Part shown: in pieces, positions 6,375-11,053 of the stretch
Layout: the number at the start of each line of letters is the position of its first letter
Numbering within the stretch: position 1 is the first letter of the stretch
Assembly: GCA_002373995.1 (NCBI GenBank)
Contig: DFLB01000003.1
Coordinates: forward strand, 1 to 11,053
Reading direction: 5' to 3'
From: Bacteroidales bacterium UBA3630
GTDB taxonomy: Bacteria > Bacteroidota > Bacteroidia > Bacteroidales > P3
DNA: 11,053 bases
Program-made: the position numbers and the translations under genes
The notes under the pieces: model-generated
The model's input: only the letters and a program-made list of their open reading frames with translations
The model's database searches: none
Told to the model about the DNA's origin: nothing

Positions 6375-6875
6375 GGATGAGGGTTGAGGGAGCTTGGGGA
6401 AGTCGAGGATTTCGAGGCTGGAGGGTGTGGGGTCGAGGTTGAAGCGGACGAGAGTGGCGACGCGGTGGAAGCCCGAGCGACCGGCGGCACCGGGGTTGAT
6501 GTGGAGGAGGTGGTAGTCGTTGTCGTACATGACTTTGAGGATGTGGCTGTGGCCGCAGACGAAGATGTCGGGACGCGCCAGCCGGAGGGTGCGCTGCAGG
6601 GCTAGAGGATAGTGGCCGGGCCAGCCGCCGATGTGCATCATGAGTACGCGGAGGCCTTCGATTTCGAAGAAGAGTTGCTCTTCGAGTTCATAATGAAGGG
6701 CGAAGCTGTCGCAGTTTCCCCAGACGGCACGGAGGGGTTTCCAGGCGCGGAGCTGGTCGAGGACGCCTGGGCCGATGTCGCCGGCGTGCCAGAGTTCGTC
6801 GCAGTCGCGGAAGAAGGAGTAGACCTGAGAGGGGATGTAGCCGTGGGTGTCGCTGAGGACTCCGATGCGTTTCAT
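6372..6875 (-). CDS. YfcE/MJ0936-type metallophosphoesterase
   Basis: The 167-residue protein has the complete calcineurin-like metal-binding set of the small YfcE phosphodiesterase family: SDTHG with Asp9 and His11, GD with Asp33, GNCD with Asn54, His81 in the MMHIGG segment, and CGHSH with His109 and His111. NPGAAG (127-132) is another family signature. Such enzymes hydrolyse phosphodiesters with Mn or other divalent ions in the cytoplasm; the natural substrate is generally unknown. Length is close to the family norm. It starts 6 bp after the stop of the ATPase gene (6882-7430), so the two probably form an operon. The C-terminal end (about PSS) runs into the 11-bp repeat, which supplies the stop. 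Confidence 0.9.
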   Translation of the reverse strand: MKRIGVLSDTHGYIPSQVYSFFRDCDELWHAGDIGPGVLDQLRAWKPLRAVWGNCDSFALHYELEEQLFFEIEGLRVLMMHIGGWPGHYPLALQRTLRLARPDIFVCGHSHILKVMYDNDYHLLHINPGAAGRSGFHRVATLVRFNLDPTPSSLEILDFPKLPQPSS

Positions 6876-6881
6876 GTCTGG

Positions 6882-7430
6882 CTATTCGTTGGCGTGGATT
6901 TCCTTGAGGTTTTCGGCGATCATTTCCTTGAGGTAGTTGATGATATGGATGTCGTTGAGGGACATGCCGTCGAGGGCTTCGTGGAGTTCGTCGGTGTCGA
7001 GGACGAAGGAGTCGTCGTCGGTGGTGTAGGTGATGAGGAAATGAATGTCCTCGTGTGCGGATAGGAGCATGACGAGGGTGCCGGGGAGGTCGCCCATGGG
7101 TGGACGGTCCCAGTTGTTGTGCTGGAACCAGAACTCGAGGCGGGTGCCTTTGCCGAGTTCGCTGGTGAGCTTCATGCCGCCGCCGCATTTCTCGGTGTTC
7201 ATCTTGATGAGCGGCAGTCCGAGGCCGACTTTGCGGGTGGTGCGGCTGGTGGTGTAGGGGTCGGTGACGCGGGCGAGGAACTCGGGGCTCATGCCGCGGC
7301 CGTTGTCTTCGATGGTGAAGTGGAAGTCGTTGTTCTTCAGGCTGTCCACGATGGTCAGCTTGACATCTTTGGCGTCGGCGGCCGTGGAGTTTTCCATGAG
7401 GTCGTAGACGTGCATTGCCAGTTCTTTCAT
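6882..7430 (-). CDS. Small histidine-kinase-like (GHKL) ATP-binding protein
   Basis: The 182-residue protein is little more than a HATPase_c domain: N-box DLMENSTAADAK (10-21, Asn14), G1 box EDNGRGM (41-47), KVGLGLPL (67-74) and G-box GKGTRLEF (93-100). There is no histidine phosphoacceptor domain, transmembrane segment or response regulator nearby. The order MKELAMHVYDLMENS, DPYTTSRTTRKVGLGLPL, WDRPPMGDLPGT and a C-terminal tail of about 60 residues closely resembles, from memory, the ATP-binding proteins found with [FeFe]-hydrogenase/NADH-oxidoreductase genes in clostridia and some Bacteroidetes; their role is not established. The ATG at 7430 is preferred over an in-frame ATG at 7469, because that one lies inside the probable promoter and would add 13 residues with no family match. 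It is the first gene of a two-gene operon with the phosphoesterase. Confidence 0.85.
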   Translation of the reverse strand: MKELAMHVYDLMENSTAADAKDVKLTIVDSLKNNDFHFTIEDNGRGMSPEFLARVTDPYTTSRTTRKVGLGLPLIKMNTEKCGGGMKLTSELGKGTRLEFWFQHNNWDRPPMGDLPGTLVMLLSAHEDIHFLITYTTDDDSFVLDTDELHEALDGMSLNDIHIINYLKEMIAENLKEIHANE

Positions 7431-7456
7431 ATTGCGTTGAATGCTAAATGGGACTG

Positions 7457-7487
7457 CAAAAATACACAAATATTTTTATAGCGGAAA
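7457..7487 (-). promoter_or_regulatory. Probable promoter of the ATPase-phosphoesterase operon
   Basis: On the minus strand TATTTTTG (7464 to 7457) matches the -7 consensus TAnnTTTG exactly, and TTTC (7487 to 7484) lies 19 bp upstream, one base off the -33 TTTG at the expected spacing. The predicted start near 7450 leaves a leader of about 20 nt before the ATG at 7430. Confidence 0.5.
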
Positions 7488-7490
7488 TAA

Positions 7491-7498
7491 TATTTTTG
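7491..7498 (+). promoter_or_regulatory. Candidate -7 box for the lipoprotein-glycosyltransferase operon
   Basis: TATTTTTG on the plus strand is an exact TAnnTTTG match. No -33 element is seen at 18-21 bp upstream, so the call is tentative. A start near 7505 would put the ATG at 7515 only about 10 nt from the 5' end, but the ATG at 7539 about 34 nt from it. Confidence 0.35.
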
Positions 7499-7538
7499 AA
7501 CAAGCGTCGTTTATATGGAGACTTTTTTTCGAGAGATC

Positions 7539-8444
7539 ATGCAGAAAAGAAGAAGACATATAGCCATATTGACGATGCTGGCGGCGGTGCTGGCGACGGG
7601 CTGCACGGACAAGGAGGCCGTGGTGGTGCCGTCGTTTGTGAGCGTGGATGCCATCAAGCTGGTGATGCCGACGGAGGATGCGCTGAGTACAGACAGCGGA
7701 TTCTATGTTTCGGACATTGTGGCGGCGCGGCTGGTGGCACACTATCCCGGCCGGACGACGCTGGACACGATAGGTCTCTTCGAACTGCCGCTGACGGCGC
7801 CGGTGCTCTATGACGGTACGGTGGACTATATCGAGATATTTCCCACGGTGGAGCAGAGCGGGAGTTCGAAAGCGCTCATTCCCTACACTTTCTACAAGAG
7901 CATACGCATCGACGGTGCGGAGCTGCACAGCCAGGACACATTGAGGTTGGGCACGCTGACGACGACGTTTGACCCTGTGGTGGAGGCGCTGATGTTCGAA
8001 CCTTTCGAACCCACAGAGGGCAGCCTGCTGTTTGACTCGGTGATGACATGGGAGCCTCATGCGGCGGGGGATGCTTGCACGGGAGAGGGTTATGGTCGCA
8101 TACACGTCACGAGTGACCAGAGCTCACGCAACTGCGCCATCAAGCGCGATTTCACGGTGGCCGACAAGACCAAAGCGCTCTATCTGGAGCTGGATACGCG
8201 GAGCGACATGAGTTTCGAGGTGTATATGCACTCACGATACACCGGTGGCGGCGCCATAGACCGCCAGCCGGTGATGGTGGTGCGGGCTTCGGAACAGTGG
8301 GAGCACCTGTATATCAACCTGGGGCGCACATGGTACTATTTCAACTATTACCCTGACTTCACCCTCTCGATTTCGGCACTCAACGTAGACGGGAAAGAGG
8401 GCGACCTGCGGCTGGACAACGTCAAACTGATAACACGTCCGTGA
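7539..8444 (+). CDS. Bacteroidales lipoprotein of unknown function
   Basis: The product (301 residues from this start) opens with a lipoprotein signal: MQKRRRH, a hydrophobic stretch IAILTMLAAVLA and the lipobox LATGC with Cys22. The next residues, TDKEA, include an Asp after Thr. The rest has no enzyme motif that I recognise. The C-terminal part, from about residue 195 on (LYLELDTRSDMSFEVYMHSR to LRLDNVKLITRP), is beta-rich and looks like a jelly-roll, perhaps carbohydrate-binding, domain; this is inference from sequence texture. An in-frame ATG at 7515 would add eight residues before the signal peptide; 7539 gives a normal one. Its TGA stop shares a base with the ATG of the sugar-phosphate transferase gene, so the two are co-translated and probably act in one glycan pathway. 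Confidence 0.8.
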   Translation: MQKRRRHIAILTMLAAVLATGCTDKEAVVVPSFVSVDAIKLVMPTEDALSTDSGFYVSDIVAARLVAHYPGRTTLDTIGLFELPLTAPVLYDGTVDYIEIFPTVEQSGSSKALIPYTFYKSIRIDGAELHSQDTLRLGTLTTTFDPVVEALMFEPFEPTEGSLLFDSVMTWEPHAAGDACTGEGYGRIHVTSDQSSRNCAIKRDFTVADKTKALYLELDTRSDMSFEVYMHSRYTGGGAIDRQPVMVVRASEQWEHLYINLGRTWYYFNYYPDFTLSISALNVDGKEGDLRLDNVKLITRP

Positions 8445-9865
8445 TGAAGAGAAAGCAAACCCTGAAGTATATCATCTGCGACGTTCTGTCGGCGATGCTG
8501 GCATGGGCGGCGCTATTCCTGTTCCGGAAGATGGAGCTGGAAGACAACGGACTGGAGGCGATGGGCGACGTGCTGAGCGACCCTAACTTCTGGTTGGGGC
8601 TGGTGGTGGTGCCGGCTGGGTGGCTGGCGCTATACACCATCATGGGTACCTATCGCAACGTGCTGCGGCGGGCACGCCTGAAGGAACTCATTGAGACGTT
8701 TGTGGCCACCATCATCGGCGTGGTGGTGCTTTTCTTCGTGCTCCTGATAGATGACGAAATCACCAACTACCACTACTATTACGCCTCGTTTCTCTTCCTG
8801 CTGGCGGTACACTTCACGCTGACATACCTGCCGAGGCTGATCATCACCTCGCAGACGGTGCGGCGTGTCCACTCGCGACACATCGGCTTCCCCACCCTGA
8901 TGATTGGCATCGGTCCCAAAGCGATGCAGACATACCTCGACCTGGAGAACCAAGAAACCTACAGTGGCAATCTATTTGTGGGATGCGTGAGTGTCGGCGA
9001 ACCGACGACGGGCTGCGGGGAGATTGAAAAGGTGATGCCGAAGCTGGGAGGAATCAGCGACCTGCGACGGATAGTGGAAGAACACCACGTGGAAGAGGCC
9101 ATCATCGCCGTGGAAGACAACGAAAAGGAGATGGTGGACCAGATCATCTTCGCCCTCAACACATGCGGAGACCTCATCATCAAGCTCACCCCCGACGCCC
9201 GCGACCTGATAGTGGGTTCCATCAAGCAGGAGAGCATCTTCCATTCGCCGCTCATCGTTATCAACAACAGGCTGATGGACGAGTGGCAGTATTCGCTGAA
9301 ACGCATCTTCGACATTGTGATAGCGGTATTGGCGATGGTGGTACTCTCGCCGGTATACCTGGTGACAGCCATCATCGTCAAGTGCACGTCGCCCGGGCCT
9401 GTGTTCTATGCGCAGGAGCGCATAGGCTATCACGGGAAGCCATTCAAAATGCACAAATTCAGATCCATGTATATCGATGCCGAAGAGTCGGGACCCGCTC
9501 TGAGCAAAGACGACGACCCACGCATAACGCCCTTCGGACGCTTCATGCGTAAGGTACGGTTGGACGAGATACCACAATTCTACAACGTGCTGAAAGGCAC
9601 CATGAGCCTGGTAGGGCCTCGCCCGGAGCGGCAATACTACATAGACCAGATAGTGAAGCGGGCTCCAGAGTACCTGCTGCTGCAGCGCATCAAACCCGGC
9701 ATCACCTCGTGGGGGCAAGTAAAATATGGCTATGCCTCGTCGGTTGACGAGATGGTGGAGCGATTGCGATACGACCTGCTCTATCTGGACAACATGTCGC
9801 TCAGCACCGACCTCAAGATACTGGTCTACACGGTGATCATCATCCTGCAAGGAAGGGGGAAGTAG
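8444..9865 (+). CDS. Polyprenyl-phosphate sugar-1-phosphate transferase (WbaP/WcaJ type)
   Basis: The 473-residue membrane enzyme moves a sugar-1-phosphate from a nucleotide sugar to undecaprenyl phosphate, the initiating step of capsule, O-antigen or exopolysaccharide synthesis. Four predicted membrane segments (about 8-28, 49-69, 86-104, 112-131) precede a cytoplasmic region (145-270). A hydrophobic re-entrant helix with Pro303 (287-312) leads into the catalytic domain: KFRSM (338-342), RLDEIPQFYN with the catalytic Asp374-Glu375 pair (372-381), GPRPE (391-395) and PGITSWGQVKYGY (418-430). The sugar specificity cannot be read from the sequence. The ATG at 8444 overlaps the upstream stop as TGATG; a GTG at 8441 is also in frame but less likely. 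No other glycosyltransferase, flippase or polymerase gene is next to it here. Confidence 0.93.
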   Translation: MKRKQTLKYIICDVLSAMLAWAALFLFRKMELEDNGLEAMGDVLSDPNFWLGLVVVPAGWLALYTIMGTYRNVLRRARLKELIETFVATIIGVVVLFFVLLIDDEITNYHYYYASFLFLLAVHFTLTYLPRLIITSQTVRRVHSRHIGFPTLMIGIGPKAMQTYLDLENQETYSGNLFVGCVSVGEPTTGCGEIEKVMPKLGGISDLRRIVEEHHVEEAIIAVEDNEKEMVDQIIFALNTCGDLIIKLTPDARDLIVGSIKQESIFHSPLIVINNRLMDEWQYSLKRIFDIVIAVLAMVVLSPVYLVTAIIVKCTSPGPVFYAQERIGYHGKPFKMHKFRSMYIDAEESGPALSKDDDPRITPFGRFMRKVRLDEIPQFYNVLKGTMSLVGPRPERQYYIDQIVKRAPEYLLLQRIKPGITSWGQVKYGYASSVDEMVERLRYDLLYLDNMSLSTDLKILVYTVIIILQGRGK

Positions 9866-9946
9866 AAAGCGTTTACATCGATCGGTCATGCTTAGTCTTA
9901 ATGCAGAACATACTTTATCATTGGCTCAACCAATAGGCAACCTTGG

Positions 9947-10001
9947 CTCTTGGTCCGCTCTTGGTCCGGGGATGGTCCGGGGATGGTCCGAGGATGGTCC
10001 G
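9947..10001. repeat. 11-bp tandem repeat (GGTCCG core)
   Basis: Five exact-length units: CTCTTGGTCCG twice, GGGATGGTCCG twice, AGGATGGTCCG once. The core TGGTCCG is invariant and the first four bases vary. It lies in the 208-bp spacer 9866-10073. The rest of that spacer has only a weak 5-bp inverted repeat (ATTGG at 9920 and CCAAT at 9930) and no clear promoter or terminator. Confidence 0.88.
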
Positions 10002-10015
10002 ACAAAAATCGGACC
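9996..10015. other. 7-bp inverted repeat at the end of the GGTCCG array
   Basis: GGTCCGA (9996-10002) and TCGGACC (10009-10015) are exact complements around CAAAAA. The right arm could also pair over six bases with each of the four earlier GGTCCG copies. No U-run follows, so it is not a standard intrinsic terminator. Confidence 0.6.
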
Positions 10016-10073
10016 GAGGGCGGTCTGGCAGCGGGGGGCGCGTGGTTAAAAAACATTGAAAAAAGAATACAGA

Positions 10074-10787
10074 ATGAGAGTAACAAGATTAGCACTTGGA
10101 ATGGCAGCCGTCGTCATGCTGGCATCCTGCACCAACAGCGGCGAGAAGCCACAGTTAGCCACCCAGCAGGACACATTGTCGTGGGCGATGGGAGAGAATA
10201 TTGCCCTGTCGATGAAAGAGATGCAAGGGATTGGTCTGGACAATGAACGCATACTGGAGGCCATACGCCATACCCTCGACGGCGGCGTCCAACCCCTCAG
10301 CGATGCCGAGGTGCAAACGGCCTTGGAATATATCATCATGAGCCAGCAACGGCAGATGATGCAACAAGCTAACCAGAACAAAGCCTCGATGGACAAACAG
10401 CAGGCCGAATACTTCGAACGGCTGAAGAAAGAGCATCCCGGCATCAAGCAACACCCCTCGGGGTTCTATTACGAGGAAATCAAAGCCGGCAAAGGGCCGA
10501 CAGCGCAGTACGCACAGGTGATACGCTTCGACTACCGCAGCTATTTCATGCTCACGGGTGAGCCCTACGACCAGACCTACGGCGTGCGCCGCCCTATCAC
10601 CCACGTGGTGGGCAAGCCTATGTTCATCGGACTTGTCGATGGTGTGCAGTTGATGAATGCCGGCAGCATCTATCGCTTTTACTTTCCCTACGAATTGGTC
10701 TTCGGCGAAAGCGGCAAGGATGGGATACCGGGCTATACACCCATGATTTACGAAGTGGAGCTGCATGAGATTGTCACACACAAATAA
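10074..10787 (+). CDS. FKBP-type peptidyl-prolyl cis-trans isomerase, lipoprotein
   Basis: The 237-residue protein has a lipoprotein signal (MRVTRLALGMAAVVMLASC, Cys19), so it should be anchored in the envelope. A helical N-terminal dimerisation-type region (about 30-125, with QQRQMMQQANQNKASMDKQ) is followed by an FKBP fold (about 135-233) recognisable by FDYRSYF, YDQTYG, GLVDGVQLMNAGSIYRFYFPYELVFG and YEVELHEI. The domain order is that of Mip/FkpA proteins, which fold or chaperone exported proteins. Several pocket residues of FKBP12 differ: Trp59 aligns with Leu187, Tyr82 with Phe210 and Phe99 with Tyr226, although Tyr26 and Asp37 equivalents remain. Isomerase activity may be reduced. The ATG at 10074 is chosen over an in-frame TTG at 10056 because it gives a normal signal peptide. 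It ends 15 bp before cstA. Confidence 0.88.
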   Translation: MRVTRLALGMAAVVMLASCTNSGEKPQLATQQDTLSWAMGENIALSMKEMQGIGLDNERILEAIRHTLDGGVQPLSDAEVQTALEYIIMSQQRQMMQQANQNKASMDKQQAEYFERLKKEHPGIKQHPSGFYYEEIKAGKGPTAQYAQVIRFDYRSYFMLTGEPYDQTYGVRRPITHVVGKPMFIGLVDGVQLMNAGSIYRFYFPYELVFGESGKDGIPGYTPMIYEVELHEIVTHK

Positions 10788-10802
10788 ACCACAAATATCG
10801 CT

Positions 10803-11053
10803 ATGATTTCATTTATTATTGCCATTATTCTTCTGGTACTCGGGTACTTTCTATATTCGAAAGTCATCGAGCGCATCATCGGCGTGGACCCCAAGCGCGT
10901 GACGCCGGCTGTGGCGCATCCCGACGGGGTGGACTATGTGCCCATGAAGCCGTGGCGCGTGTTCCTCATCCAGTTCCTCAACATCGCAGGCGTGGGGCCC
11001 ATCTGCGGCGCCATCATGGGTGCCCAGTTCGGCACCGCCTCGTTCCTGTGGAT
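10803..11053 (+). CDS. cstA: Carbon starvation protein A, 5' end (partial)
   Basis: The first 83 codons are present and the gene runs off the right edge. CstA proteins are large polytopic inner-membrane transporters of peptides and, in some species, pyruvate. The sequence shows an N-terminal helix (MISFIIAIILLVLGYFLYSK), then VIERIIGVDP, the conserved VAHPDGVDYVPM and the second helix region VFLIQFLNIAGVGPICGAIM with its GAQFG continuation. These match the conserved start of the family. The ATG at 10803 begins directly before the first helix; the start lies 15 bp after the FKBP stop, so read-through from that gene is possible. Confidence 0.93.
   Translation, partial: MISFIIAIILLVLGYFLYSKVIERIIGVDPKRVTPAVAHPDGVDYVPMKPWRVFLIQFLNIAGVGPICGAIMGAQFGTASFLW

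Noticed and set aside
6612..7064. 150-codon open frame on the plus strand opposite the phosphoesterase and ATPase genes
   Set aside because: Its translation is a low-complexity Val/Glu/Gly/Asp/Ala series, spans two genes of known families on the other strand and has no motif.
7431..7469. Longer start for the GHKL ATPase at 7469
   Set aside because: It would place the -7 box TATTTTTG inside the coding region and add 13 residues that do not match the family; the ATG at 7430 begins exactly at the family N-terminus.
8972..9889. 305-codon open frame on the minus strand, opposite the sugar-phosphate transferase gene
   Set aside because: It is antisense to a gene with complete catalytic motifs, its translation shows no recognisable domain, and it is rich in His, Arg and Val as expected for the reverse of GC-biased codons.
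9996..10015. Hairpin considered as an intrinsic terminator of the transferase operon
   Set aside because: No U-run follows on either strand's expected side, and the following bases are G-rich.
10056..10073. TTG start for the FKBP gene at 10056
   Set aside because: It would put six extra residues before an already complete lipoprotein signal; the ATG at 10074 suffices.
9898..10095. 65-codon open frame on the minus strand over the GGTCCG repeat
   Set aside because: It is made largely of repeat sequence, runs into the FKBP signal-peptide region and resembles no known protein.

Overview
The window looks like chromosomal core DNA from a member of the Bacteroidales, probably a GC-rich gut-type lineage. 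The evidence is a Bacteroidetes-style prolyl-tRNA synthetase, a lipoprotein form of the TamA/BamA family, lipoprotein signal peptides, starts without clear Shine-Dalgarno sites, and -7 boxes of the form TAnnTTTG upstream of several genes. No plasmid, phage, transposase, CRISPR array, rRNA or tRNA gene could be recognised.

Layout. Bases 1-290 (minus strand) are the 5' end of proS. A divergent spacer with a probable proS promoter separates it from a secreted outer-membrane-type protein (535-1359). A 270-bp purine-rich tandem repeat follows. Next comes an envelope pair: waaA (Kdo transferase, 1669-2904) and an overlapping Omp85-family lipoprotein (TamL-like, 2894-5251). An EamA-type transporter (5327-6259) converges on a minus-strand pair, a YfcE-type phosphoesterase (6372-6875) and a small histidine-kinase-like ATPase (6882-7430). 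From a divergent promoter region around 7457-7498 the plus strand resumes with a lipoprotein (7539-8444), which is stop/start coupled to a polyprenyl-phosphate sugar-phosphate transferase (8444-9865). An FKBP-type lipoprotein isomerase (10074-10787) and the 5' end of cstA (10803 onward) close the window.

Several genes concern the cell envelope: Kdo addition to lipid A, outer-membrane protein assembly, initiation of surface glycan synthesis on a lipid carrier, and a probable extracytoplasmic folding factor. The others are housekeeping or transport genes.

The most unusual aspect is in and around the spacers. Seven separate short-period tandem repeats (units of 7, 8, 9 or 11 bp) occur, and each locus has its own unit sequence. 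They sit in the proS leader, after the 535-1359 gene, inside waaA as an in-frame 21-bp duplication, before and after the EamA gene (both G-rich and able in principle to form G-quadruplexes), across the stop codons of two convergent genes, and before the FKBP gene. I found no clear new multi-gene system; the repeats are the main item worth following up.
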